DNA from: JAYYZW01 sp036339995 | Lineage (GTDB): Bacteria > Pseudomonadota > Gammaproteobacteria > Ga0077536 | Reading direction: 5' to 3' | NCBI GenBank assembly: GCA_036339995.1 | Contig: JAYYZW010000049.1 | Span: 1 to 64,000 of the forward strand | Length of the DNA: 64,000 nt | Part shown: positions 16,724-25,770 of the stretch, one piece after another | How the letters are laid out: the number at the start of each line of letters is the position of its first letter | How positions within the stretch are numbered: position 1 is the stretch's first letter | The notes under the pieces: model-generated | What the model was told of the DNA's origin: nothing | Seen by the model: the letters and a program-made list of their open reading frames with translations, nothing else | Database searches by the model: none | Position numbers and translations under genes: made by a program

Positions 16724-17647
16724 CTAATCGACGATGGTCAGCCATTCACCCGGGCCTTGACGCCGCCCTTCCACAAGATCGAGATAAGCTTGCTGCAATT
16801 GGCGCGTGACCGGACCGATGGAACCCTGGCCGATCCGGCGATTGTCGAGTTCACGTATGGGTGTGACTTCCGCTGCCGTCCCGGTGAAGAACGCTTCGTT
16901 GGCAATGTAGACATCGTCCCGCGTGATGCGCTTTTCGATAACTTGGAATCCCTCTTCGGCCGCCAGGGACATGACAGTGTCGCGCGTTATGCCCTCGAGA
17001 GCGGACGTGATATCCGGCGTGTATATGATGCCTTTGCGAACGATGAAGATATTTTCGCCGCTGCCTTCGGCAACCATGCCTTCGTTGTCGAGCAACAGCG
17101 CTTCGTCGTAACCGTCGCGCGCGGCTTCCTGCAACGCCATGATCGAATTGATGTAGTTGCCGCAGGCCTTGGCGCGGCACATAATGCTGTTCACCAGGTG
17201 TCGCGTATAGGAAGACGTTTTGATCCGGATGCCGCGCTCCAGCGCTTCCGCGCCGAGATACGCACCCCATACCCAGGCGGCGATGCTGACATGTACCGAC
17301 AGGTTGTCCGCATGCAGGCCCATGCCCTCCGACCCGTAATAAACCAGCGGGCGGACGTACCCCGTTTCCAGGCCGTTTTCTCGGATGGCGTCGATGCAAG
17401 CCTGTCGAATGACCGCGAATTCGTAGGGAATGTCCATTTCGAGGATGTGCGCGGTGTTGTAAAGCCGCTGAATATGGTCGTCGAGGCGAAAGAGCGCGGT
17501 TCCCTGCGGCGTCTTGTAGGCCCGGATCCCCTCGAATGCCCCGACGCCGTAATGCAGCGTATGGGTCAAAACGTGCACCTTGGCTTCGCGCCAGGGAACC
17601 ATGCGTCCATCCATCCAGATCACACCGTCACGGTCGGCGTAGCTCAT
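16724..17647 (-). CDS. ilvE: Branched-chain amino acid aminotransferase
   Basis: 307-residue PLP-dependent aminotransferase of fold type IV. It makes the last step of leucine, isoleucine and valine synthesis, with glutamate as amino donor. The start MSYADRDGVIWMDGRMVPWREAKVHVLTH, the PLP-lysine region CRAKACGNYINSIMA and NEGMVAEGSGENIFIV with ITRDTVMSLA are typical of IlvE. Full family length. It lies upstream of the ELM1/GT4 pair, an order seen in other Gammaproteobacteria. A long open frame exists antisense to it but has no family features. Confidence 0.95.
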   Translation of the reverse strand: MSYADRDGVIWMDGRMVPWREAKVHVLTHTLHYGVGAFEGIRAYKTPQGTALFRLDDHIQRLYNTAHILEMDIPYEFAVIRQACIDAIRENGLETGYVRPLVYYGSEGMGLHADNLSVHVSIAAWVWGAYLGAEALERGIRIKTSSYTRHLVNSIMCRAKACGNYINSIMALQEAARDGYDEALLLDNEGMVAEGSGENIFIVRKGIIYTPDITSALEGITRDTVMSLAAEEGFQVIEKRITRDDVYIANEAFFTGTAAEVTPIRELDNRRIGQGSIGPVTRQLQQAYLDLVEGRRQGPGEWLTIVD

Positions 17648-18022
17648 CGTGATGTCCTCCAGACTCGACGATCAAGTAAATACCGCGTTGCAGACTTCCA
17701 TAATGGCATTTCTGAAACCCGCCCTCATTGAACATGCTGTCCAGCTGCTACCAGGCGCATCGACGAAGATCGACTTTATAGGCGAAACAGGCGCCGACAA
17801 GCGCCTGTCGAGATGAACCCTAAGTCAACAATGGTCCCGGGTGGCCGGATGTTAGCGGCCCGAGTGAGCGGCGGCGGATGATCGCACGCCCACCTGAGGA
17901 CCGCGTATTCGACCATAAATTTGATTTCAGTCATACCACCGGCCCAGTGCTTTAAGTCCAATGAACCGGCGCCGCTACAAGAGACTTCTTATCGCGTGTG
18001 ATCGCGCATCTCTTCGAAGACC
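17648..18022. other. Intergenic region ilvE-fxsA
   Basis: This 375-base stretch upstream of ilvE shows no convincing gene. It contains an inverted repeat CAGGCG...CGCCTG around 17789-17808 and presumably the ilvE promoter, but I could not fix promoter elements. No recognisable leader peptide with runs of branched-chain codons was seen. Confidence 0.4.
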
Positions 18023-18454
18023 TTACCGGTCGTCTTCGATGCGGTACTCGCCTTCGATCGTACGATCGCCGCCGTTTTGGGTACGGACCTGTTGGACAAT
18101 GAATCGATTCGCGAGCCGCATCGCAAAGCCGCGTCGGACCGCCGGCAGCAGGCAGGCGAAACCAATGGCGTCGGTTAAGAATCCCGGGGTCAGCAGCAGC
18201 ACGCCGGTCACGATCAGGATCAGCCCCTCAATGAGTTCGGTGGCGGGCAGTTCTCTGCGGTTCACCGCCGCCTGTACGCGGGCCAGGGTATGCAGCCCCT
18301 GCCATCGCAATAGCCAGGCCCCGATCACGGCGGTCAACACGACCAGCGCTACAGTCGTCGACGTCCCGATCGAGCGCCCGACTTCGATCAGCACGAAGAT
18401 CTCCATGAGCGGAACGCTCAACAGCAGCACGAACAAGATGAAAAATGGCGGCAC
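18023..18454 (-). CDS. fxsA: FxsA family cytoplasmic membrane protein
   Basis: 143 residues with an FxsA N-terminus (FFILFVLLLSVPLMEIFVLIEVG), further hydrophobic segments (TVALVVLTAVIGAWLLRWQG; LIEGLILIVTGVLLLTPGFLTDAIGF) and a polar tail. FxsA in E. coli affects exclusion of phage T7 by F plasmid when overexpressed. Its normal role is not known. The LTPGFLTDAIG block is the strongest family marker. Divergent from cutA, 167 bases apart. Confidence 0.88.
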   Translation of the reverse strand: MPPFFILFVLLLSVPLMEIFVLIEVGRSIGTSTTVALVVLTAVIGAWLLRWQGLHTLARVQAAVNRRELPATELIEGLILIVTGVLLLTPGFLTDAIGFACLLPAVRRGFAMRLANRFIVQQVRTQNGGDRTIEGEYRIEDDR

Positions 18455-18621
18455 CTTGGGATCCCTTGCTGTTAAACGGCAGCCCTCGATTGCGCGAAGA
18501 ATGGACGGTTTTGAATACCGTATTCAAATGGAATTGTGCCGGCACGACACTTTTCCCGATGTTAGATAGTCATGCAGCAGACGGATTACAATACCACGGT
18601 CATCACAGTGGCCGGAAAAGC

Positions 18622-18951
18622 ATGGCAACTCGCCCTTTGGCTCTCATCGTTTTATGCACCTGTCCTGATCAACAAACCGGTGAAATGCTCGCCCGCGACG
18701 CGGTTGAGCAGAAACTTGCGGTTTGCGTCAACATCATCCCGGGACTCACGTCCATATTTAAATGGGGCGGCGTCATCGAAAGTGAAACCGAAGTCCTGCT
18801 ACTCGCCAAGACTTCGCGCGACGCATATGGTGCTCTTGAGAACCTCTGGAAAAGCCGGCATCCATATGAACTACCAGAGGTCCTCGCGGTCTCTATCGAG
18901 ACTGGATCCGAAGCTTATCTTCAATGGATAGAACAAGCCCTTACGCGCTGA
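18622..18951 (+). CDS. cutA: Divalent cation tolerance protein CutA
   Basis: 109-residue CutA1, a small trimeric protein with a ferredoxin-like fold. It is linked by genetics to copper and other cation tolerance, though its molecular job is unclear. Visible are CTCPDQQTGEMLARDAVEQKLAVCVNIIPG and IFKWGGVIESETEVLLLAKT, then HPYELPEVLAVSIETGSEAYLQWI, all typical. The start at 18622 is chosen because ATGGCAACT follows GGAAAAG and opens the conserved domain. An upstream in-frame extension to 18445 has no homology-like features. It overlaps dsbD by 28 bases. Confidence 0.93.
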   Translation: MATRPLALIVLCTCPDQQTGEMLARDAVEQKLAVCVNIIPGLTSIFKWGGVIESETEVLLLAKTSRDAYGALENLWKSRHPYELPEVLAVSIETGSEAYLQWIEQALTR

Positions 18952-20741
18952 TTGTGCTCACGCTCTGCGTCGTGACCGGCGCCGCATGGGGGGGAGTACT
19001 CGACGAACTCGAACGTCTGGCCGGGCAGAGTTCGAGCGTCGGCGAACGCGAATTCCTGCCGGCCGACGAGGCCTTCGTCATGACCCACGAGATCGCCGGT
19101 GACGGCAGGCTGACGATCGCTTGGGAGATCGAACCGGGTTACTACCTCTATCGAAACAAAATGAAGGTCAGGCCGCACACGGCCGGCCTGGTCCTTGCCG
19201 GGCCCGATCTCCCCGCGGGCGAGATGAAAGACGATCCCGGGTTCGGGCCGGTCGCCATTTTCAGAAACCACGTCGCCGTCAGCGTTCCGGTCGAACACTG
19301 GCCGGCGGGCGAATTTCTGCTCGAGGCCGAAGTGGGCTACCAGGGTTGCGCCGAAGACGGCATCTGTTATCCCCCGTTGAAAAAAACGGTTGCGTTCTCG
19401 CCTAATCGGGGCGAGATATCGAACACCGGCCTCGAACCGTCACGCGGATTTTCGGAATCCGATCGCATAGCGAACGATCTCGCGGTGCGGTCCTTGCCGG
19501 CGATGATCGCGACGTTTTTGGGCCTCGGTGTGCTGCTGGCGTTTACACCCTGCGTGTTTCCCATGGTTCCGATCTTATCCGGCATTATCGTCGGTCAGAA
19601 ACAACCCGTGAACACACGCCGCGCTTTTACCTTGTCGTCGACTTACGTTCTGGCCATGGCGGTAACGTACGCCGCTGCGGGTGTCGTGGCTGGGCTGCTA
19701 GGCCGCAATCTGCAGGCTGCCTTCCAACAACCAGCCGTGATCATCGGGTTCAGCTTGATCTTCGTCTTGCTGGCGCTGTCGATGTTTGGCTTCTACGAAA
19801 TCAAGGTGCCGTCGCGGTTGCAAAACCGCCTCGATGCATTAAGCCGCTCGCAACGCGGCGGCACCTATGCGGGTGTCGCGGTGATGGGCATCCTCTCAGC
19901 GGTCATCGTCGGGCCCTGCGTGGCGCCCCCACTCGCGGGCATCCTGGTCTATATCGGCCAGACCGGATCCGCGGTGGTCGGTGGCAGTGCGCTGTTCGCG
20001 CTCGGCCTTGGCATGGGACTGCCCTTGATTGTGCTCGGCACGTCGACCGGTGCGGTCCTGCCTGTTGCCGGTGCGTGGATGGAGGTCGTCAAGAAGATTT
20101 TCGGCGTGATCTTCCTCGGCATGGCGGTCTGGTTTTTGGAACGCATCCTGCCCGGTCGCGCGACGCTTGCCCTGTGGGCGCTTCTGTTGGTCGGGTCGTC
20201 CCTTTTCATGGGTGCGCTCGACGCGGTGGATAGTTCGTCCGGCGGCTGGCGGCGCCTCCGCAAGGGGATGGGGCTGGCGATGCTGTTCTACGGCGCGGTG
20301 CTTATCGTGGGTGCTTCGGCGGGCGGCGAGGATCTCGCGTTTCCGCTGGCACCGTTCGTGGGTGGCGGCGCGGAGGAGCGAGCGGCCGTCAAGTTCATCG
20401 AGGTCAAGGGAATCGAAAGCGTCGAGGTTCAACTACAACGCGCGAGCCGGGTTGGCCGCGCTGTCATGCTGGATTTCTACGCCGATTGGTGCGTGGAATG
20501 TAAAATCCTAGAACGCCGGACATTTACGGATGCGAATGTGGCGGCGAGGCTTGGCGAGCTGGTGCTGCTCCGCGCCGACGTCACGGATAACGACGCGGCC
20601 GATCAGGCGCTGCTGTCACGCTATGAGTTGTTCGGTCCACCGGCCGTGCTGTTTTTCAAGAACGGTCGGGAGTTGAGAAGCAACCGGCTGGTCGGGTTTG
20701 CGGATGCCGAGGAGTTCACCGCGTATCTCGATCGCTTGTGA
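18924..20741 (+). CDS. dsbD: Thiol:disulfide interchange protein DsbD
   Basis: 605-residue DsbD, which moves electrons from cytoplasmic thioredoxin across the inner membrane to periplasmic DsbC, DsbG and CcmG-like partners. A signal peptide is followed by the alpha domain with its Cys pair (GYQGCAEDGICYPP). The eight-helix beta domain has paired Cys in FTPCVFPMVP and GPCVAPPLAG. The gamma thioredoxin domain has ADWCVECK. All six catalytic cysteines are present. It starts inside cutA and overlaps the next thioredoxin gene by four bases, giving a compact cutA-dsbD-tlpA-like operon. Confidence 0.96.
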   Translation: MDRTSPYALIVLTLCVVTGAAWGGVLDELERLAGQSSSVGEREFLPADEAFVMTHEIAGDGRLTIAWEIEPGYYLYRNKMKVRPHTAGLVLAGPDLPAGEMKDDPGFGPVAIFRNHVAVSVPVEHWPAGEFLLEAEVGYQGCAEDGICYPPLKKTVAFSPNRGEISNTGLEPSRGFSESDRIANDLAVRSLPAMIATFLGLGVLLAFTPCVFPMVPILSGIIVGQKQPVNTRRAFTLSSTYVLAMAVTYAAAGVVAGLLGRNLQAAFQQPAVIIGFSLIFVLLALSMFGFYEIKVPSRLQNRLDALSRSQRGGTYAGVAVMGILSAVIVGPCVAPPLAGILVYIGQTGSAVVGGSALFALGLGMGLPLIVLGTSTGAVLPVAGAWMEVVKKIFGVIFLGMAVWFLERILPGRATLALWALLLVGSSLFMGALDAVDSSSGGWRRLRKGMGLAMLFYGAVLIVGASAGGEDLAFPLAPFVGGGAEERAAVKFIEVKGIESVEVQLQRASRVGRAVMLDFYADWCVECKILERRTFTDANVAARLGELVLLRADVTDNDAADQALLSRYELFGPPAVLFFKNGRELRSNRLVGFADAEEFTAYLDRL

Positions 20742-21301
20742 TCAAACCGTTTCACATTACGCTCCTGGCGCTCGCGCTGCTCGCGGGAAGCAGCGGTTAC
20801 GTCACACATCAATACCTGAGCCGAACGGCCTTGGCAACGCCGGAGCCGAAGGCCACGGTGGTAGCGGCCGGCGCCGCAACAATGCCGCTAGAGTGGTCGT
20901 TTACGGATCTGCACGGCCGGCGGATCGCGCTCGAGCGCTGGCGCGGGCGCCTGCTGGTGGTTAATTTCTGGGCGACCTGGTGTCCGCCCTGCTTGCGGGA
21001 AATCCCGGCGTTCATCGACCTGCAGGCACGGTATGGAGATCGCGGTCTGCAATTCGTCGGCATCGCGCTCGATCAAAGCGAGGCCGTGGCGCCGTTTGTT
21101 ACCGACCAGGCAATGAATTACCCGGTGTTGATCGGCGAAGACGACGTGGTGCGTTTCATGCAGTCGCTCGGTAACGACATCGGGGGCCTGCCCTACACGG
21201 CGGTCATCGGTGCGGACGGGAATGTGCTTTTGACCCATCAGGGAGAATGGCCGGCGGAAGCGGCCGAAAACGCCTTGATCACGTTTCTTTCCGCTGACTA
21301 A
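20738..21301 (+). CDS. TlpA-like periplasmic thioredoxin family protein
   Basis: 187 residues with an N-terminal membrane anchor or signal (FHITLLALALLAGSSGY) and an AhpC/TSA/TlpA-type thioredoxin domain. The active site is VVNFWATWCPPCLREIP, and the cis-Pro region is GGLPYTAVIGADG. The GTG start overlaps the dsbD stop (GTGA), implying translational coupling and probably electron supply from DsbD. Such proteins often reduce haem-binding or other periplasmic cysteines. The specific partner is unknown. Confidence 0.9.
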   Translation: MIKPFHITLLALALLAGSSGYVTHQYLSRTALATPEPKATVVAAGAATMPLEWSFTDLHGRRIALERWRGRLLVVNFWATWCPPCLREIPAFIDLQARYGDRGLQFVGIALDQSEAVAPFVTDQAMNYPVLIGEDDVVRFMQSLGNDIGGLPYTAVIGADGNVLLTHQGEWPAEAAENALITFLSAD

Positions 21302-21416
21302 TCTTCCGATAGTTTGCTCCGATATGGCGTTAAAATCGCCAATCCTGTTAGCAAATGCCGGCAAATCGTGATAACTTGCAGCCCTTCATCGAACCCGTGT
21401 CCAAGGGAGCCTGGGA

Positions 21417-21860
21417 TTGGCCAAACTGCTCGTGATCAATGGCCCCAACCTCAATCTTCTGGGGCAGCGGGAACCTGAACTGTATGGCGCACTAAGCCTC
21501 GGCGATCTCGAGCGGCGTCTCGTGGATAAGGCTGCGGGAGAAGGTCATGAGCTGGTCTGTTTCCAGAGCAACGCCGAAGCCGACCTCATCGAACGCATCC
21601 ATCGGGCCGGCGCTGATGAAACAGATCTCGTCATCATCAATCCCGGCGCTTATACCCACACGAGCGTCGCATTGCGCGACGCATTTCTCGGCGTCTCGAT
21701 TCCGTTCGTCGAGGTCCACATCTCCAATATTCATGCGCGCGAGACATTCCGTAAGGAATCGTATCTATCGGATATTGCCCTCGGCGTCATCACCGGATTC
21801 GGCCCCATCGGTTACGAGTTCGCGATCGAGGCGGCGGTCGAATGTTTATCAAGAGGCTGA
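21417..21860 (+). CDS. aroQ: 3-dehydroquinate dehydratase, type II
   Basis: 147-residue type II dehydroquinase, the third step of the shikimate pathway. It has LLVINGPNLNLLGQREPELYG, including the active-site Tyr and loop, then INPGAYTHTSVALRDAF and VEVHISNIHARE. It starts at TTG 21417, preceded by AAGGGAG about nine bases upstream. No ATG fits the conserved N-terminus. It lies directly upstream of accB-accC, an order widespread in Gammaproteobacteria and likely one transcript. Confidence 0.95.
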   Translation: MAKLLVINGPNLNLLGQREPELYGALSLGDLERRLVDKAAGEGHELVCFQSNAEADLIERIHRAGADETDLVIINPGAYTHTSVALRDAFLGVSIPFVEVHISNIHARETFRKESYLSDIALGVITGFGPIGYEFAIEAAVECLSRG

Positions 21861-21936
21861 AGAACGATTTCCTAGCGCTGTATGAATCGCCATCGAATAA
21901 TAAAGAGGCGAGTCGATAAGCTCGCCAGGGGTGCAG

Positions 21937-22383
21937 GTGGACATTAGAAAAATCAAAAAACTGATCGAACTTCTCAACGAATCAGGTATCGCGGAAATCG
22001 AAATCAGCGAGGGCGAGGAATCCGTGCGTATCAGCCGGGGCTACCCGCTCACGGCGCCGGGCGTCGCGTCGCCCGTGCAGCAGACGGTGGAGACGGTGCT
22101 GGTTCCCGCCGGCGCTGCGGGCGACCCATCCGCCCCGGTAGACGAAGGGCATGTTATCAAGTCCCCAATGGTCGGGACTTTCTACACGGCGGCTTCGCCG
22201 GACATGCAACCCTTCGTGAAAATCGGACAATCCGTCAAGGTCGGAGACACGCTTTGCATCATCGAGGCGATGAAGATCATGAACCCCATCGAGGCCGAAA
22301 GCGCAGGAACGATCGCGGCGATACTCGCAGAAAACGGACAGCCGGTGGAATATGACCAATCATTGTTCATGATTAACCAGTGA
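21937..22383 (+). CDS. accB: Acetyl-CoA carboxylase biotin carboxyl carrier protein
   Basis: 148-residue BCCP, which carries biotin between the carboxylase and carboxyltransferase in the first step of fatty-acid synthesis. The C-terminal biotinyl domain has the EAMKIMN motif with the biotinylated Lys. The start GTG 21937 gives the canonical MDIRKIKKLIELLNESGI. GTG 21931 would add two residues, and AGGGG at 21927 suits the later codon better. The middle linker is Ala/Pro-rich as usual. Unlike most relatives, accC does not follow at once. A 283-base repeat-bearing gap intervenes. Confidence 0.95.
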   Translation: MDIRKIKKLIELLNESGIAEIEISEGEESVRISRGYPLTAPGVASPVQQTVETVLVPAGAAGDPSAPVDEGHVIKSPMVGTFYTAASPDMQPFVKIGQSVKVGDTLCIIEAMKIMNPIEAESAGTIAAILAENGQPVEYDQSLFMINQ

Positions 22384-22427
22384 TTAGAATTCATCAAAAA
22401 ATATTTCGCGTCCGTAATTAATTTCAA

Positions 22428-22645
22428 GGTAAGTTCTAGTGTGCTGTCTCGGGCCAGCAAGCGGGCGATTTGAAATCTGTGTCGTAATTCGCAACGGTTA
22501 ATTACTGGCCGTCCGAAAAAGGTAACTTTCGCCAAGGCATGAAGACCAAAATGTCGTACGTGATCGTTATTGAATTCATGCCAAAGCGCTCTCGTGATGG
22601 CTTTGCGCTTTAGCGAGGAAATATTGATGTTTATGGATGGACACT
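22428..22645 (+). repeat. Palindromic repeat element between accB and accC
   Basis: A degenerate repeat fills the accB-accC gap. Blocks shared with the element at 59720-59873 (opposite orientation) are TAACTTTCGCCAAG at 22523-22536 and GTTTATGGATGGACA at 22629-22643. Left and right ends are partly inverted (GTCC... and ...GGAC), with a hairpin AAAGCGC/GCGCTTT at 22583-22611. GTTCTAGT at 22433-22440 is also found at the 49371 element. No coding capacity is seen, so it looks like a non-autonomous mobile element or a decayed one. Confidence 0.7.
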
Positions 22646-22666
22646 ATTCAGACGAAGACACGCGGC

Positions 22667-24010
22667 ATGTTCGATAAAGTCGTGATCGCCAACCGCGGCG
22701 AAATTGCGCTGCGCGTTTTGAGGGCCTGCCGCGATCTCGGCATCAGGACGGTGGCCGTTCACTCCTCCGCCGATCGCGACCTCAAGCACGTGCGCCTCGC
22801 GGACGAATCGGTCTGCATCGGTCCCCCGCCGCCGAGCGAAAGTTACCTGAACATCCCGGCCGTCATTGCAGCTGCCGAACTCGTTGACGCCGTCGCGATT
22901 CACCCCGGCTACGGCTTTCTTTCCGAAAACGCCGATTTCGCAGAGCGACTCGAAAAGAGCGGTTTCGTGTTCATCGGACCGCGCGCCGACACGATGCGTC
23001 TGATGGGCAACAAGCTGTCGGCCATTCAAGCGATGCGAAAAGCGGGAATTCCCTGTGTCCCGGGGTCGGGCAGGCCGCTTGGCGACGATGCTAAGGAAAA
23101 CGCTGCGCTGGCGCGCGAGATCGGATATCCGGTCATCATCAAGGCCTCAGGCGGCGGTGGTGGACGAGGCATGCGGGTGGTTCACGGCGAACCGTCCCTG
23201 AGAAACGCCATCGGCCTCGCCCGGCGCGAAGCTGCGCGCGCTTTTAGTGATGACAGTGTGTACCTTGAAAAATTCCTCGAACATCCGCGTCATATTGAAT
23301 TCCAAATTCTCGCGGACACTCACGGCAATGCTATTCACCTAGGCGAACGCGACTGTTCGATGCAGCGCCGCTACCAGAAGATCATCGAAGAAGCGCCCGC
23401 TCCGGAAATCGACGAACCCCTGCGAAAGGCGATGGGGGAACGCTGTGCGGAAGCGTCCCGGAAGGTCGGATACAGCGGCGCGGGGACGTTCGAATTTCTA
23501 TACGAAAACGGTGAGTTCTATTTCATCGAAATGAATACACGGATTCAGGTCGAACATCCTGTCACGGAAATGATCACCGGCGTCGATCTGGTCAAACAGC
23601 AACTCCTGGTCGCGGCGGGCGAACCCCTGTCGCTCAGCCAGGAAGACATCACCTTTTCCGGCCACGCCATAGAGTGCCGCATCAACGCGGAAGACCCCGA
23701 AAATTTCAGGCCCTCGCCAGGCCATATTGCTGTATATCATCCGCCGGGTGGACCCGGCGTGCGCGTCGACTCCCATATGTACGCGGGATACGAAGTGCCG
23801 CCTTTTTACGACTCCCTGATTGGCAAAGTGATCTGTCACGCAGACACGCGCGCCGCGGCGCTGGCCCGGATGGAAAACGCCTTGACCGAAATGGTCATCG
23901 ATGGCATCGACACCAATATACCGTTGCACCATGATCTCATCACGGATGCCGCCTTCGGTGCCGGGGGTACGGACATACATTACCTCGAGCGCAAGATGGG
24001 GCTTGCATGA
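22667..24010 (+). CDS. accC: Acetyl-CoA carboxylase biotin carboxylase subunit
   Basis: 447-residue ATP-grasp enzyme that carboxylates the biotin of AccB. The start MFDKVVIANRGEIALRVLRAC at 22667 is the family start. The Gly-rich ATP loop KASGGGGGRGMR and the active-site region EFLYENGEFYFIEMNTRIQVEHPVTE are present. Full length. The ribosome-binding site is weak and the start lies only about 20 bases past the repeat element, so expression may differ from the usual tightly linked accBC. Confidence 0.96.
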   Translation: MFDKVVIANRGEIALRVLRACRDLGIRTVAVHSSADRDLKHVRLADESVCIGPPPPSESYLNIPAVIAAAELVDAVAIHPGYGFLSENADFAERLEKSGFVFIGPRADTMRLMGNKLSAIQAMRKAGIPCVPGSGRPLGDDAKENAALAREIGYPVIIKASGGGGGRGMRVVHGEPSLRNAIGLARREAARAFSDDSVYLEKFLEHPRHIEFQILADTHGNAIHLGERDCSMQRRYQKIIEEAPAPEIDEPLRKAMGERCAEASRKVGYSGAGTFEFLYENGEFYFIEMNTRIQVEHPVTEMITGVDLVKQQLLVAAGEPLSLSQEDITFSGHAIECRINAEDPENFRPSPGHIAVYHPPGGPGVRVDSHMYAGYEVPPFYDSLIGKVICHADTRAAALARMENALTEMVIDGIDTNIPLHHDLITDAAFGAGGTDIHYLERKMGLA

Positions 24011-24020
24011 ATTGCTTTGC

Positions 24021-24902
24021 ATGGAGGCTAACTGGATCGAATTGCGCTGCTGTATCGACGCCGACGCCCGCGCGGATTTAGAGGCATTCCTGGAGGCAGC
24101 GGGCGCCGCATCGATTACTCTTACGCACGGTGATGGGTCTCTGTTCCAAGCGTCCGGAACCGATGACTCCGAACACTGGGAACACCTCGAAATCCGCGCG
24201 CAGTTTGCGTCCGGAAAGGATCTCGATCCCGTCCTGTCATCTGTGCGCGAACGGCTTCCGCCTGGCACCCTCATCGAGGTGATCGAAATCCAAGACCGTG
24301 CCTGGGAGCACAGCTGGAGGGAACACTGGCAACCGCAGCTATTCTCCGGTGGCCTTTGCGTTTGCCCGACATGGTGTGTTCCGCCTCCTTCAGCAAACCA
24401 TGTCGTGTTCCTCGATCCCGGCCGTGCCTTCGGTACCGGCACGCATGAAACGACGGCCTTGTGCCTTGACTGGCTGGCCGCGAGCGGCGCGGTCGCTGGA
24501 AAGGCCGTAGTCGATTACGGGTGTGGATCGGGGATTCTGGCGCTGGCGGCGGCGCGCTTGGGCGCCGCGACGACCTTCGCCATCGATATCGACGACGAAG
24601 CCCTTGATGTCACGCGTGACAACGCCCGCGTCAACGGTTTGGGCAATCGCGTTCGAATCGGACGTCCGGAATTACTCGTCGCCGCGAACGCCGACATCAT
24701 CATCGCGAACATCCTGCTCGAGCCTCTGCTGACCCTGGAATCGCGATTTCAGGCATTGCTCACAGCAGGTGGCTGGCTGGTCCTGTCCGGACTGCTGGCG
24801 AACCAGATCGCGCCCGTGTTGGAGGTCTATTCACGGCGGTTTAACATGGGCACGCCCATACAGCGCGGTGAATGGGTGTTGCTGTCAGGCCTGCGGTGTT
24901 GA
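24021..24902 (+). CDS. prmA: Ribosomal protein L11 methyltransferase
   Basis: 293-residue PrmA, which trimethylates ribosomal protein L11. The N-terminal L11-binding domain is followed by GRAFGTGTHETTALCLDWL and the SAM-binding VVDYGCGSGILALAAARLGA, with NILLEPLL as the catalytic-loop motif. ATG at 24021 opens the conserved N-terminus (MEANWIELRCCIDADARADL), 10 bases after accC. It sits between accC and dusB as in many relatives. Confidence 0.94.
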   Translation: MEANWIELRCCIDADARADLEAFLEAAGAASITLTHGDGSLFQASGTDDSEHWEHLEIRAQFASGKDLDPVLSSVRERLPPGTLIEVIEIQDRAWEHSWREHWQPQLFSGGLCVCPTWCVPPPSANHVVFLDPGRAFGTGTHETTALCLDWLAASGAVAGKAVVDYGCGSGILALAAARLGAATTFAIDIDDEALDVTRDNARVNGLGNRVRIGRPELLVAANADIIIANILLEPLLTLESRFQALLTAGGWLVLSGLLANQIAPVLEVYSRRFNMGTPIQRGEWVLLSGLRC

Positions 24903-24935
24903 AATCAAAACTTTGAAACGGGTGAAAATCGACAC

Positions 24936-25770
24936 GTGATTACCCGATGTCCACAATACCATGCCTGGTTTCGCGTGACCGCCGAACACCTGCGCGAGGC
25001 GAACGGATTCGTGACCTGCGGAGAATGTGATGCCGTCTTCAATGCGCTGACCACGCTGATCGAAGAAACAGCTTCACCGGACACGCTGCAACACGCGCCG
25101 GTGGCGCAAACCGCAGCACCCACCATCACTCAAACGCGTCGGCGATCGAAACCGTCGCAGACCCGTCGACGACGGACTCCAAACCAGCGCTGAAAGAAAA
25201 ACCTGACGCGGCTGGGATCGGCATATCCACGGAGGAACCCGCTACAGCCCCAGCCGATGCGCCGGATCCCGAGTTGGATATAGCAAAGTTCGAAGAACTC
25301 CTCGCCGCGAATGGCGAGGTGCTTGAGGAGGTGATCGGAAAACCCAGGCCCGGATCCAGCGACTCGTCCCGAGTATCCGCAAAAGCTCTCGAAGTCGCCC
25401 CAGGCGTGGAGCAGGAGACCGATGCGGACGACGGAAGCGGGAGCTTATTATCACTGGACGATGAAGCCGCAGACGCGCTGCCCGAAGCATCCATGAGCGC
25501 CGATGATCATGCCATTACCGCGATGCATTACTGGCCAACGCGGCCATGGTCAATGTCGCGCCCAACGCCAAACCGTTTCCCGCTATAGAACTAAGCTTGC
25601 ACGACGCCGCCGGCAAGATCCTCGGTGCCCGGCTCTTCCAGCCGAGTGAGCACCTGGACGGGAGCATAGCGATCGCAGAGGGCATGCCGCCAGACAAGCC
25701 GGTCTAATCTGTGATGGAGCTCGGTGGTGATGCGCACGCTGCCGTCAGTTTCGAGTTTAAGTTCCTGTGA
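24936..25770 (+). pseudogene. Decayed DUF3426 zinc-ribbon protein gene
   Basis: Remnant of the DUF3426 protein usually found between prmA and dusB. Three pieces lie in three frames. The first is an N-terminal zinc ribbon (RCPQYHAWFRVTAEHLREANGFVTCGECDAVFNAL) in which one expected Cys of the first CxxC is replaced (CPQY). The second is an acidic linker (from about 25133 to 25500). The third is a C-terminal beta domain from 25531 (AMVNVAPNAKPFPAIELSLHD...) with an in-frame TAA at 25705 before VMELGGDAHAAVSFEFKFL. The transmembrane helix normally present between linker and beta domain is not found. Two shifts, a stop and a deletion make a sequencing error unlikely as the full cause. Confidence 0.8.

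Noticed and set aside
16721..17731. Long open frame (about 336 codons) on the plus strand
   Set aside because: It is exactly antisense to ilvE, whose protein is clearly conserved. The antisense translation shows no family motif, and long antisense frames are expected in GC-rich DNA.
23498..24442. 314-codon minus-strand frame
   Set aside because: Antisense to accC and prmA, with no family features.
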